From Didymella arachidicola (lineage: Eukaryota; Ascomycota; Dothideomycetes; Pleosporales; Didymellaceae), in NCBI GenBank assembly GCA_016630955.3, contig CM049986.1, positions 2,604,001-2,668,000 on the forward strand: 64,000 nt of DNA, read 5' to 3'. The notes under the pieces were generated by a model. That model saw only the letters and a list, made by a program, of their open reading frames with translations, searched no databases and was not told the origin of the DNA. The translations under genes were made by a program, and so were the position numbers. Positions 45,147-56,228 of the stretch are shown one piece after another (position 1 is the stretch's first letter; each line of letters begins with the position of its first letter).

Positions 45147-46720
45147 ATCCAAACGATGTAATCTCAACTTGGCGCACTTCAGTATAATGCACTCCGTCAT
45201 CCAGTCACTAGTTGAAGTGACACACCCGTCCTAGCGTACGAAACGTTGCGGGCTCGGTCGAATTCTCTGTTATTGCTTCGAACCATCACAATTTCCAAAC
45301 GGCATGACAAGTTCTTTGAAGCTCCGTACTCTGGCAGGTTGCTACATCCGCCGGTCTTTTTTTACAGCTTTGACTCACGCCTTTCCAGACCGACAGACAC
45401 GAGTCAATTCACCTACGAAGTGAGTCAAATGGTATTCGATTACTGGTAGCCTCAACCGAGCGTATCATCTCAGCGGATATCGCTTGCTCGGCAGCTCCGT
45501 ACCCCAATGGCTTACAACCTGCCCTATCGAACACGCACATTACCTTACAGTAGACCAAGCTGATCAACGTACGCATGTGTGAAGCCCAGTTCTAGCCTCG
45601 GGCGAGAATGTAGAGATATTTCGGACTATGACTGCCGCAAGCAATTTCACGGTCCAGAGAACCGCAACGTCGCCGAAGAGTGACGTCCCTCCTCTAATGT
45701 ATACCTGTACAATTATCTTTGACGCAATGGTCGAACTATTGAGGAACGTCTTGATCTCTGCACACAACGCCTCATGATCTCTCTAAGTGACTCGTCAACC
45801 CTCGCTTGTCAGACCCCGTCGCCGCAAAGCCCTTGGGTTACACACCGCGCCATTGACGCACATATATTGCCATGACGAGCAATTTGAGCGTCATTCTCGG
45901 CTGACACCCAGATGAGTAAGGGTGACGTGACGCAACTCAGCAGAGAAATATGCCGACATGGGAAGCTGCTGGACCCTCTCCGGGTTCCACTTGTTGAGTA
46001 TCAAGGATCCGCGGATATAATCTCAGCAGGCACTGACCCTTTTGTCCACCTTTGACGCCATGCTGCAGGAGTTCGACAGTTCCAGATGACAAGCTTATGC
46101 CACCGAAGCTTAGGTCGGAGCTTGAGAAGCTTAGATCCTGATTAGGCGGTCATAGTCTCAGGGTTGAGCTCAAAGCAGTCAAGTGTACCACCTGTACGGT
46201 GCGACTCCCTATCTGCGGGAGACATTCCGAAGATCACTTGCTGACAGCTTCATCAGCGGCTGAGATCCGTCTACGTTGGTTCTACGACAACCGCAGCCGG
46301 AATTCCTCAACATTGTAGGGTGCACGCAACCGTCGTCCTAAACGTCGTCCGAAGATGCTCGCGCTACCCCACCATTTCATTGTAGATCACCATTGTACGC
46401 TGGTTGATGATGTAGACCTCGCATGTATTGATCACTAACACACCTCAGTGGATGGCTCATCGCCGTTGTCAAACTGTTTCAGTTGTAGACCTTGGTCTGG
46501 ATGCAGCACAACATCGTCAGATTGCCGAAACTCTGAAGCAGCTTTGAATTGAACGTGTATAAGAACACCAGGTCAGTTTATTCCATTCAACATCAACAAG
46601 CAAGCAACTTCATCTACAGTAACAACAAGCAAGCACTCAGCTCAGCCTGCCGCTTTTCTCTTTTGGCACTTCGCCCTTGTTGTATTGTGTCCATCTTCCA
46701 ATCAGACCTTCAAATTCACA
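45147..46720. other. Gene-poor stretch, no gene supported
   Basis: About 1.6 kb with frequent stops in all frames and no domain. The last 170 bases look like the 5' leader of the next gene: GTGTATAAGAACACC at about 46553 as a weak TATA site, then a CA-rich leader with AACAAGCAAGCA present twice. Confidence 0.45.
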
Positions 46721-47251
46721 ATGCCTTCCGCTAGAAAGACCATCATCGCTCTGCTCCTGCTCACGGCTGTTTCGGCTTTGCCGACACCTCAGCATGCCGG
46801 CGAAGGAGTCGCTGCCAACAGCCTCTTCTCCGACACTGACGATGGTATCGGCTACTCTATCAAGGACGCTGAGGAAGATGCTGCCGGTCTGGTGACTTCT
46901 ATCAAGGGTGGCTCAGCTACCACTACCACAGGATCTGAATCTCCACCACCACCACCATCTCCCCGCCGCAGGCAGGCGAACAAGATTTGCGACGGCTTCC
47001 AAGAGCTTTCCAATGCTGTTGGTACTGGCTCCGCCACGAGTGCTGCCATGGTGCAGTGTGACAATGTTGATGGTGAACTCACCGACGGTGCAGCCCAAGC
47101 CGGTGCCTCGTGGGCGGCACTGAGGAAAATACTTTGGAAGGAATTGGCAAGGCCGTTCCACGCCTTTGAGAATGAGGATGACTCATGCCCATTCAACAAA
47201 GCATCGAGAGCGCATGTTGTTCTGGGTTCGATGAGTACTTGGAAATCTTAG
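46721..47251 (+). CDS. Small secreted protein, candidate Kex2-processed, effector-like
   Basis: One exon, 176 residues. The ATG at 46721 follows a typical CA-rich fungal leader. A signal peptide is clear (M-P-S-A-R-K-T-I-I-A-L-L-L-L-T-A-V-S-A-L-P), probably cut after S-A. The next 65 residues are acidic, Ser/Thr- and Pro-rich. P-R-R-R-Q lies near residue 84 and is a plausible Kex2 site that would free a C-terminal part of about 90 residues with three cysteines (I-C-D-G-F, V-Q-C-D-N, D-S-C-P-F). I recognise no family. The gene stands alone in a gene-poor region, as secreted lineage-specific proteins often do. An odd number of cysteines leaves one unpaired unless the protein dimerises. An enzyme function is unlikely. 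Confidence 0.68.
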   Translation: MPSARKTIIALLLLTAVSALPTPQHAGEGVAANSLFSDTDDGIGYSIKDAEEDAAGLVTSIKGGSATTTTGSESPPPPPSPRRRQANKICDGFQELSNAVGTGSATSAAMVQCDNVDGELTDGAAQAGASWAALRKILWKELARPFHAFENEDDSCPFNKASRAHVVLGSMSTWKS

Positions 47252-49009
47252 ATTGGCTGCTGAGTGTTTGCGGGCGCTGGTGCTGCTGAGCTTTCCTTTG
47301 AGCGACTTCGTTTTTCAGCGTCCTTGTCAGTGAGCGATGGTGTTAAAAGCGCTGGTGGGTTAGTAATACTTGATGAAATAGAACAATAAGATAAAAGAGA
47401 TTTCATCAGAAGCCGTAACGCGAGAAGTGACACACCAGCAAGTGCACACTATGTCAAATTGCCACCAGCCTGTAAAAAGCGTGCGTCAGCTTTGATGCGA
47501 ACCAAATTTCGAAAAATTCCTACGACTTCTCAGGAGAGATGGGAAACGCACCCACGACCACTGCTGCGAACGATGACAGCACGCAGCTTGAGAGGTTATA
47601 TAAGATATTGATGGCTTTCGCACACCCACAACAACGCGAGTCTCGGGCCTAACGGAATAGCTGGTGTTGAGATCGACTCAAAAGAAATAGCTACCTACTC
47701 GCTTCCGTCGTTGTGACGGATAGTTGTGAGGCACGCTTCTTCTGACCTACCGACAACGTAGTTCTTGCAGACCATCGATACCCGCATGCGAGCAAGTCAA
47801 TGGCTGGAAGCCGGTGTTAGTGGTCTTGATCTCGAGTCTCGTGTAGTTCTTGGGGCTCCCCAGAGGTTCTCGTCGCTCTTGCTAGTGTCCCGACGCCACG
47901 TACAGATCCCGATGTCTACATGGACTTGTACGACAGTACGAAGGCCGAGCAGCCTGAAATCTCGTCAGCCATGTCGCATATGGTCGAACCGACCAGATGG
48001 ACAATGTGCGCAATGAAGAAGACGATAATGGCCCGTGTTATAGTACTTGGCCGACCGAGCTCTCACTATGATCAGGCTTTCCGTGATCAGAATCGTTCAC
48101 TCACAGACACCATCGTTACAAAATCTCGCAACCGAGACATGAAAATACAGCAACAGTGATGGAGGCCACTCAATCTGTACTATATTCCTCTTCGCAACCG
48201 AAGTCGCCAACGTGCTGGAGCCCAGCCTAGGACACGAAGTCTGTTCGTTGCATCACGTTGACGTGGAAAGTAAGGGGTGGTCGACAAGACTTCATCGTCT
48301 CGATAAGGTGCAGAACGCCACAGTAGAGGCAGGGTCGGGTAGCCTGCCCGGGCCACTCCCGCGTCCCCGTACCCCCGTGTACGTGAAAGTGAGAGCTAGT
48401 GACGAGATTTTGCCCAACACACGTGTTCCCCACGAAGCTAGGTCATCGTATCCTCGCGTGGATCATTGCGTATGCAACAAAATGAGGTGGACTAGCAATA
48501 GAGACAGGCTCTCATCTCCAAAATCTTTCGTGCCTGGGGATCATACTCAAGAAAGCGAGAGGCAGGCAGCAAGATGTGGCCATCGTGGAAAGGCTGCCGA
48601 AGCGAAAACGAGAACCCCATATAGACATGGGCGCATTTGTCGTCGCAGACTTGCAGGTGATCGGCACCACAGATTGGACCTTGCATCGATGGGGCGTTCA
48701 TACCGTGGATTCGGTGATTCACTAGACGAAAGACGGCCCGATCGTTTCGCCGGACAGTGAACGATTGGTCATACGCCCGCGCGGCTCGGGGACCTCTTAT
48801 CCCGTTCGACTACGCTCCGGAGCTAGTGCCTGTCCCGCCGCCTCGAGACCCATCAGACTCCAGGCCCGAGTGGTTGCAGAACAAAGGATTGGAGAGGCTG
48901 ATCCTACCGATCAAGATGGACTTTGCAGGACTCACGTATGACCTCGCACGTCTCGCACGTCTCGCACTGCCGGTCAATCTTCTGATCATCGACCGCACAT
49001 CGCCCGAAC
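47252..49009. other. Gene-poor stretch with a possible degraded coding relic
   Basis: About 1.76 kb. A TATA-like TTATATAAG lies at about 47594. A frame open from roughly 47830 to 48159 contains V-P-T-P-R-T-D-P-D-V-Y-M-D-L-Y and may be a relic, but it matches nothing I know. The frames at 48212-48760 and 48757-49020 overlap, have no domain, and the second runs into the start of the next gene. I do not call a gene here. Confidence 0.4.
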
Positions 49010-50412
49010 ATGAGTTCTGATGGGACCATAGTCGGGGCCATGCCTGCTCCCGCGGGTGTGACCGCGAATTTCGACAACCCGGAGTCCATTGCACACCGAG
49101 TGATCATCATCTCGGTGCTTGGCGCTGTAATCGCCATACCTATCTGCCTTGTTCGGCTGTACACAAAACGAGTCATATTACGGACCTTTGGATGGGATGA
49201 CTGTGAGCGACCCCCGAGAAAGATGGTGGACAATCTGACAACGATGCAGATACGATCGTACTGGCAACGGTAAACTTTGTTGACGTACAGAACAGAACAA
49301 ATATGCTGAAGTTCGACAGGTATTTGCTCTTGGCTTCTCGATCTACGTCGGATACCGTAAGTGTCGAAGAAAGCCCCACCTGTTCGTTGATTGACATCGG
49401 TAAGAATCCACGAACTGCCTGGGCATCCATATCTGGGACTGCCCGGCGCCCAAGTTCTATGCTCTCATGAAGGTCAGTCGAAGTTGACAGCGCCCAGTGG
49501 GATCATGCTAAATGTTTCGAGATTGGTGATATTGCTGGACCCATCCTCTTCAACAATGCGACCATGCTCACGAAATTCTCACTTGGCTTGTTCTACTTGC
49601 GGGTGTCGCCTTTTAAGGTCAGCTTTCGTATCGCCGTTTATGTAGTCATGTGTGTTTCGGTCATCAACAGCACGTTGAACGCCCTCGGGTTCGCATGGGT
49701 TTGTCAGCCGATCGAGAAGTACTGGGACTTCTCTATCATGACTGGCCAGTGCATCGACCTCAACCAATACTTCCTTGCAACCGCTTGCATCAACGCGGGC
49801 ACCGACCTGGCGCTTCTTATAATGCCTGTCTTCATTTTACACAAGTTGCAACTTCCGTTGCGCCGGAAGATTGGCGCGGCGTTACTACTGATGACTGGCT
49901 CATTGTAAGTTAAGAACACCTCGATGCATTGACCATATACTGACAAGGTTCAGTGTATGTGTGGTCAGTCTGATCCGAGTCGAGCAAGTGGTTCGTGGCA
50001 TGAAGATAGTCCCTACAGACGGGACATGGGGCATGGTGGCAAACTTCATCTGGCTGTGCGTAACTGATGCCGGTTGGTCGACACCGCTGATCATAACAGA
50101 CTCCTTGAGATGTGGCTCGGTATAATCTGTGCATGCTTGCCCATTCTGTACACATTTTTCCGGACACAGGTTACGGCAAAACGAAATAAAGGCCGACAAG
50201 GGGCACTCGTAGTCGTTCGAGATCCGAACAGCGGGCAGGTCATAGTGCAGACGCAAGATGATTCAGGATACTACACTGGTAACTCCACGGTCATAGGGAT
50301 GGATCAGCTTGATGTCGAAAGGTCCTTACAGCGTCTGAGCCACGAGCACAGCGTAGGTCCGGCAGCGTCGAATAAGAGCCTCTTGGTTACGACTGAACGA
50401 TGTGACGACTAG
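49010..50412 (+). CDS. Seven-helix integral membrane protein, fungal rhodopsin-like domain
   Basis: I reconstruct seven exons: 49010-49202, 49250-49269 (20 nt), 49320-49356 (37 nt), 49405-49472, 49522-49904, 49954-50055 and 50100-50412. All six introns are GT..AG, 44-50 bp, and all phases agree. The product is 371 residues. It has an extracellular N-terminus, helix 1 with V-I-I-I-S-V-L-G-A-V-I-A-I, then R-T-F-G-W-D-D-Y-T-I-V-L (hallmark of the family, completed by splicing), H-I-W-D-C-P, N-A-T-M-L-T-K-F-S-L-G-L-F-Y-L-R, and A-G-T-D-L-A-L-L-I-M-P. A hydrophilic tail of about 90 residues follows. The family is also called SAT4/PTH11-like without the CFEM part. Members are common in secondary-metabolite and host-response contexts, but most have no known ligand. 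Confidence 0.82.
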
Positions 50413-50546
50413 TGGCGATAGCTTGGCTGGAACCCAACAGGTACTCGATTCTTGATGACTACGAATACGTAAACACCTGCTTATACGTGTTCATCGATTG
50501 GGAATAATACGAATTCATATTCACACTGACTATAGCCGGCGTGTAG

Positions 50547-52472
50547 CTATCTAGTTCTCAAGATGTCTTCGGCAATTTTCTCCGCAAGCGCATACACAGT
50601 GCTCTGGGGATGTCCCGGGAGACTAAATGGAATCGCTGAGGCATCCACAACACGTAGCCCTTTTACGCCAAACACTCTTGCCTTTGTATCAACAACTGCG
50701 TTCTTGTCCCCGGCCTTGCCCATGGCGCAGGTCGAACTTGCGTGCCAGATAGGCTGCGCTGCTGATCGAATGAACTCGAGGATCTGTGCATCAGTCGTGA
50801 CAGCGTCGCCAGGAGTGATCTCAGATCCAGTGACGATACTCGCGATGGCACTGCTGTTCCAAGCTTGTCTCACACGTTTGAAAGCAGCAACCAGTACTTC
50901 TCCGTCAGCAGGGTCGCTGAGCCAGTTGAGGTTGATGATTGGCGGGTCTCTCACGGATGCACTGCTGATGCTGACATTGCCCCTTGATGCCGGCGTCAAT
51001 AACGTCCCACTGATAGCCCCCACCGTAGTCAAGTTGAGGAAGCCGCCTGGAAATCCAGAAGCGATGTACTCGATCTCTGGCCAGTCAGATGGGTACGATG
51101 CCAGCAGGCTCGAAGTGCGAGCTGACAACGTCTTGCGACTGGCTGCAGGCAGCTTTTCGAACGAAAGATATCCACCAGCCGAGCTGTACGGTCCTGACGC
51201 ATTCGTCACATATTGCTGGATAGCGAGCACCTGTTGCTCGGGCGTTGCAATATACGTGCCGGTGTTAGGTACAGTGATCCCATGCAGTACATTGAAGAAG
51301 ATCTGGTCCTGCAGATTTTGACCTACAGCTTCAAGGTCTGAGACTACGGCGATGGATTGCGAGCGCAGCATAGCGGCTGGTCCGATGCCAGATAGCTGTA
51401 GAAGCTGAGGAGAATGGAACACGCCGGCAGACAGGATAATCTCTTTTCCCGCTGTCACCAGAAAGCTCCTGCCACCACTTACCACTTGTACGCCTGTAGC
51501 CTTCTTGTTTGTGTCAAACAAGATTCTCGAAGCTTGCGAATGCAAGTGGATTGTAAGACGTGATTTTGGGTTATGCATCGCAGCCTCTAGATAGCTGCTT
51601 TTCGACGTGCTTCTTGTAGCATGTCTCGGTTCGATGGTTGTCGGTACCCATGCTCCTCCGTCGACAATACCACTGCTAAGTCCGCTTCGGCTGAGTTGCT
51701 GACCAAGGGCTTGCAGAGCACGAGCGAGCCAGCTCTGAGTTGGATCAACCCAGTTTGCCCAAGACACCTGTAAAGGACCACCCATTCTGTTGTCGAAAGC
51801 GCCGGCATCGTACAATACGGTCGCGTTGGGCGCCTTCCGTTTCTCAAGGTTGGGTGGTGTCAAGGTAGCCGTGCGTTTGAAGTAAGGAAGTAGTCGATCA
51901 AATGTGTAGCTTTGGTCGGCGACCAGGTCAGCCCACCGCTGATATGACCCCTTGGTTCCCCGATGATATGCCATGGTGTTCAGCGCTGAGCTGCCTCCAA
52001 GGGTCTTTCCTTGCGCATAATGAATGCGTCGACCGCCAGCTGAAGCCTGCGGTGTAGAGAGAAGGTCCCAGTCGACTAATGAGTTCTTGGGGTAATCTTC
52101 TGCGATTCCCAGCACGGGCATGACTAGGCCATAGTATGGCACAACAGATTGATTGCCGTTGTCTTGCTCGTAAAAACCGCCAGCTTCGATCACACCAACA
52201 GAAGCGTACGCTGCTAGACGAGAGGCAATCGCAAGTCCTGCAGTGCCCCCTCCAATGACTGCTTGCTGTCAGTAGTCATCCCTGGATCAGGCTGGTGCTA
52301 CGCGAGCGGGGCAATCGCGGTTCCATGTGATTAGAGAAGATGTTTTATACGTACCAACATAGTCGTATGTTGCATTGGCTACAGTGTCATTCAGTACTCG
52401 CGACTGTGCAGCAGTGCCGATGATGATGGCGCAGAGCGTGAATACAGCCGCTGAAGCAGACGATGGACCCAT
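50547..52472 (-). CDS. Secreted GMC oxidoreductase (FAD-dependent, AA3 family)
   Basis: Minus-strand exons 52472-52355 and 52258-50547, with a 96-bp intron (GTACGT..CAG), give 609 residues. The ATG at 52472 starts a signal peptide (A-A-V-F-T-L-C-A-I-I-I-G-T-A-A). Splicing completes the FAD-binding motif D-Y-V-V-I-G-G-G-T-A-G-L-A. G-K-T-L-G-G-S-S-A-L-N is GMC signature 1 and G-V-F-H-S-P-Q-L-L-Q-L-S-G-I-G is signature 2. The active-site histidine is in I-W-H-A-S-S-T-C-A-M-G, and the second catalytic position is in P-G-H-P-Q-S-T. Enzymes of this group oxidise sugars, aryl alcohols or other alcohols and make hydrogen peroxide outside the cell. The substrate is not clear. It is divergent from the regulator at 53096 and has a TATATA element 72 bp upstream. 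Confidence 0.92.
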
Positions 52473-53095
52473 CTCTGCAGCTATGTGGATAAGTTGAGAG
52501 TTGATGTACTGACGCGATGCGCGCTCAAAAGCAGTCGTCTGAGTATATAATCTGCAGACAAGCGCGCCGTAGCTGGGATGCAAGTACCGTACTGCATTGA
52601 ATGGCGTGCAGTTTGTCAACTTTGACCCCGGCCATGGACTTGCGCAGCACGACTCGCATCATGCCAGCCGCATCGCTCTCGACCTCCGCCTCCCGTGCTG
52701 AGCTGTCCACGGAAGGGCCGTCTGACTCTACCGCAATGCTCAAAGCAGGCCGTTACCGTGCGCGCAGGCGCTGCGGGGCTTGTGCTTCCCATGCGGCAAC
52801 GGATCGAAGGTCTGCCTCAAGTCTGGCGTTGTGAATGTTGGACCTGGATGAGTGCAAGGAACGGCAGATGCATGCAGGGTCAATGTCCGGTGCTCGTGTA
52901 CGGGCCTTCTTCGGCGCCACTCACACATGATTTCCTAGCGCTGCTTGCCTTCTCACTGTTGTCAGCCGGCCAGATTGGCCGTCCCTTCGCCCAATTTGGA
53001 GATACCTAGAGGATTTGCGCGTTGCTCGCAACGTCTTTGTTCCTAAGCAACCGGAAATCATTTTCACAATCCTCCAACAATCCTGTTACTCGAGC
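52473..53095. promoter_or_regulatory. Divergent promoter region of the GMC oxidoreductase and its neighbouring regulator
   Basis: 623 bp between two divergent start codons. TATATA at 52544-52549 suits the GMC gene (72 bases before its ATG). The palindrome at 52967-52981 lies 115 bases before the regulator and 495 bases from the GMC gene. Open frames inside have no domain. Confidence 0.6.
52967..52981. promoter_or_regulatory. 15-bp palindrome CGG-N9-CCG, copy 1
   Basis: CGGCCAGATTGGCCG is a perfect inverted repeat (CGGCCA, three bases, TGGCCG). CGG..CCG triplets are the usual half sites of Zn2Cys6 dimers. It differs by one base, in the spacer, from the copy before the SDR gene. Confidence 0.65.
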
Positions 53096-54475
53096 ATGTC
53101 TGAACGTATGCCCGCGAATAATGTGCGGTTTTGCCCTACGTGTAACAAACCTTTCACAGCAGGTACGGCAATTTAAACGTTTAGTTCCATGTATGATGGC
53201 GCTAATGTCCAAGAAATAGCGCCTTCATTTAACCGTCACGTGTCGTACTGTCGTCGCGCACAACTTCGTCCCAAAGTCAGACGTGGATCGTGTCAAGCCT
53301 GCAAAACCGCCAAGGTAAAATGTAGCTTCCAACCTTGCTGTGCGCGATGCACTGCAAAAGGTCTGGATTGTATCTATGATGAAAAGGTCGCCACAAGTAG
53401 CCAACAGAGGTCTTCGAATCCATCAACTACGCTTGTTGAATCTCGCATCTCAGAAACTCTTGGAACACAACCTCAGGGTGTTGGGTTCATGCAAGAGCCT
53501 TCCCTTCTCGGCTATGACGACAGAATGGAGATCGCAACCTTCAACTCAAACATTGGTGCAAGTGCTCAGCTCGACAACATCAATGTGCTGCCGTCATCAT
53601 GGGATGCTGCACTGGACTTTCCAATGCCTACATGGTCCATGCACACCTACGATGATACTGGAAAGCCAGGCTTTCTGACAAGGATCGGTCGCTCTGACGC
53701 GTACGCACAACACAGCGCGGATATCATCCTGGAAGCTCTGTACGCGATACCAGACCAGATGCTTCGTCGGGAGACATTTCCACCCTTCATCCATCCTCAA
53801 TGGCACCTTCCAGCTCTGCCCGAACCTCTTGCTGTATGCGTACAGCTTGTGGACATGTATTCGAGAGCACCGAACGTCCGTGACTTTGTCTGGCGGTGCA
53901 TACTCGCTGAGCAACGACGCGCAGTGGGACGTCTCAACACGCTCAGCGACCAGGAGATCCTCACGCACGTCCAAGTTGGCATTGTATATCTTGCGATGCG
54001 GCTTGTGGACGGGATATCGCATGGTCTAGATTGGGTAAATGATATGGTAGCGATTCAAAACATCCTTTGCACTCGCTTCCTGGAGAACAACAATTCTTGC
54101 TTCTGTCATTCTGAGCAAACGCACCCCAGCTTGACATGGGAGGACTGGATTTATGCTGAGTCGCGACGAAGAAGCTCCATTGTCTGGTTCCTCATCACTC
54201 GTACCATTGTCATTGCGCCAAAAGAAGACTGCCATACTACAAATGCTCCAGATGCTCTGCCCCTTCCTGCACCGCAGACACAATGGGAAGCACGAACTAG
54301 AGAGGCCTGGATGAAAGAGGTCTGGTCTGACAGCCCGGCGATCACGACATTTGGTTGTTTGATTACGGCGAAGCAACACATCGATGAGCCGGAAAGCAAG
54401 CAAAAGCTTGCTGCATGGAACGCAAGAATGGACCGTCTGGGTTCATTACTCAATGTCGCAGTTGCTCTAGTCTAA
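53096..54475 (+). CDS. C2H2-Zn2Cys6 transcription factor, likely local pathway regulator
   Basis: Exons 53096-53162 and 53220-54475, with a 57-bp intron (GTACGG..TAG), give 440 residues. Splicing completes a C2H2-type finger (C13, C16, H29, C33: F-C-P-T-C-N-K-P-F-T-A-A and N-R-H-V-S-Y-C). The zinc cluster has C47, C50, C57, C63, C66 and C73. The rest is a shortened regulatory region with L-T-W-E-D-W-I-Y-A-E-S-R-R-R, the conserved W..E-S-x-R-R motif of the C2H2-Zn2Cys6 family. It sits between a divergent GMC oxidoreductase and a convergent SDR (84 bp between stop codons). A palindrome with CGG half sites 115 bp upstream could give autoregulation. The product is shorter than the 604-residue relative at 41994, so the C-terminus may be trimmed. 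Confidence 0.85.
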
Positions 54476-54559
54476 CAGGCAAGGTTCTGACTGAAAAGAT
54501 ACCTAAGAAAGGTATCCTTCTCCAGGAAAAGGCCGGCTTTTGTCGGCATATCGAGCCGT

Positions 54560-55288
54560 TTACCAAGCAATTTTCCCATCGCGATCACTAAATGTCGCAG
54601 TGACCTTGTCCTCCTTCTTCAATGTCGCCAATTCCACGATCCTCTCTGCTCCCTGCTCCGGCGTAATCCCGTAGTCTGTCCAGCCAGTCAAGTTCGTCTT
54701 GACGAGCTGCGGACACGCAACGTTGACCTTTGCGTCTACGTCTTCCAAGATACGCACGTAATTCAAGGCCAACATATTCAGCGCCGCTTTGCTAGCATCA
54801 TACGCTTTATAGTCAGTCGCGTAGAAAAGTGTGTCCTTTACGGTAGCCTGTTGCAAAGAGCCCATGCGGGAAGACACGAAGACGAGTCTTGGGTTTGCTG
54901 ACTTGCGGAGAAGAGGAATGAAAGCCTCAGTCAGAACGACGGTGCCGATGACGTTGGTATTGAATGTCTCGATGAGTAGATCGCGGGTCGCTTGCTCGGG
55001 GTTCTTCCCGTCAATCAGGATACCGGCGTTGTTGATGAGGACGTCGATGTGACTGTGGGCTGTTTCGACGGCTTTCACGGCCGCTGCGATGGAGGTATCG
55101 GATCCAAGATCGAGCTGGACGCTGGAGGCAGAGCCCCCGTCTGCGATGATTTGAGCGGCAGCTTTGGCGCCGGCCTCAGCGTTCCGCGAGCCGATGATTA
55201 CATGGTGACGGTGGGTTTTGGCGAGCTTCGATGCGGTGGCGAAACCGATACCCTGGTTCGCGCCGGTAATGAGAGTTATTGTGGACAT
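54560..55288 (-). CDS. Short-chain dehydrogenase/reductase (classical SDR)
   Basis: One exon, 242 residues. T-G-A-N-Q-G-I-G near the N-terminus binds NAD(P). D-L-G-S-D (binding of the adenine ring), N-N-A-G and the active site with V-S-S-R-M-G-S and Y-D-A-S-K (catalytic Ser, Tyr, Lys) follow in the normal order and spacing. G-S-R-N after the second strand, with a basic residue, suggests NADP preference. There is no signal peptide, so it is cytosolic. It is the type often called carbonyl reductase-like or wwoX-like SDR in fungi; the substrate is unknown. Upstream are a TATATATA element (55397-55404) and the second copy of the palindrome (55474-55488), which ties it to the regulator and GMC gene next door. 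Confidence 0.9.
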   Translation of the reverse strand: MSTITLITGANQGIGFATASKLAKTHRHHVIIGSRNAEAGAKAAAQIIADGGSASSVQLDLGSDTSIAAAVKAVETAHSHIDVLINNAGILIDGKNPEQATRDLLIETFNTNVIGTVVLTEAFIPLLRKSANPRLVFVSSRMGSLQQATVKDTLFYATDYKAYDASKAALNMLALNYVRILEDVDAKVNVACPQLVKTNLTGWTDYGITPEQGAERIVELATLKKEDKVTATFSDRDGKIAW

Positions 55289-55396
55289 TTTGTCTACTCG
55301 AGAAGCAAGCGTTTAGAACGCGAATAAGATACTAAGCTAGAGGGATGCGGATGAAGTATGATACGTACGTGAAGATGAAACGAGTTCTGAGCTTGG

Positions 55397-55404
55397 TATA
55401 TATA
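55397..55404 (-). promoter_or_regulatory. TATA box of the SDR gene
   Basis: TATATATA 109 bases before the SDR ATG, in a sensible place for a strongly regulated promoter. The palindrome lies 70 bases further upstream. Confidence 0.55.
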
Positions 55405-55473
55405 GCATAGTTGTAGAATGTTCAAGACTGCTATCCCCACTATCAGGCTGAGCTACCGGCGAAAGTTGTGCTG

Positions 55474-55488
55474 CGGCCAAATTGGCCG
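55474..55488. promoter_or_regulatory. 15-bp palindrome CGG-N9-CCG, copy 2
   Basis: CGGCCAAATTGGCCG is a perfect inverted repeat around a three-base centre, 186 bases before the SDR start. It matches copy 1 at 14 of 15 positions. Confidence 0.65.
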
Positions 55489-55504
55489 GCTCCAAATTTG
55501 TAGA

Positions 55505-56066
55505 ACGATTGGGTCCTTCGATCCAGCAATCTTGCAACGCGAAAGCCTAGCTACATAGACCTTAGGTACTAATACATCAACCTATAGGGCACTAGTCTAA
55601 ACACTTCAGCCTGTCTTTGCCTTCCTGTTACGCAGATTAACCGCTCAACCATTCTTATACCAACACAAGAGTGAGTAACGAGGTACACTAATCTTTAGTC
55701 AATGTTTGTTAGTAGCTGTTAGAATCTTCGATTTATATCTCGAATCAAGGGGTCATAACATGGGGTATATTATCTATTCAAAGACTTTAGACTACTTGCT
55801 GGTTTCTAAGCAGGATAGGGAGAGGTAGCTGTCAGGCCCCAGCTCCGGCCCGCTGAGGTAGACAAGTCAAAGAGGTATCGCGACTCACTCTAGTAGTGAG
55901 CCCTTGCCGGAACTGTATCGTCAGCTAGACCGGACAATAGCTTATATCTCCCTAGACAACCCTCCACTACAGCTCCATAGCCTACTACACTGGATAGGGC
56001 GGATGACTGGTACCATGGCTTTAAAGAAGTCCTAATATACGAACACTGTATACGCGGAAAGTATGT
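55505..56066. other. AT-rich gene-free stretch
   Basis: About 560 bp, notably richer in A/T and TA steps than the flanks up to about 55810. There is no usable frame. It could be an old, mutated repeat, but I see no terminal repeats or transposase remains. Confidence 0.4.
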
Positions 56067-56216
56067 GACTGAGCTTACAGCAGCTGCACCTACACGCGCC
56101 CAAAACGAAATAATAAGGAGCCGACTGCCTGTAGTCTTTCCAAAGCAGGAAGCCCAGAACTGACCTAACCCAACCCTGAAAAGCCAGGACCAGAACCACA
56201 ATGCTGGATAGCTTCC
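56067..56216 (-). repeat. Diverged partial copy of the 3' end of the neighbouring membrane-protein gene
   Basis: On the minus strand this stretch resembles 56409-56247, the last 50 or so codons of the gene that ends at 56229. Shared text includes S-W-L-F, F-G-K-T or I-G-K-T, and G-S-R-L-L-I-I. It lacks 12 bases present in the gene copy and has many substitutions. It lies directly after the gene's stop codon. Confidence 0.75.
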
Positions 56217-56228
56217 TCACCCCCGTCG

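Noticed and set aside
48212..49020. Two adjoining plus-strand frames upstream of the rhodopsin-like gene
   Set aside because: Neither has a recognisable domain, and the second overlaps the supported start at 49010 in another frame.
55505..55890. Transposon remnant in the AT-rich stretch
   Set aside because: No terminal repeats, target-site duplication or transposase-like residues are visible. High A/T alone is not enough.
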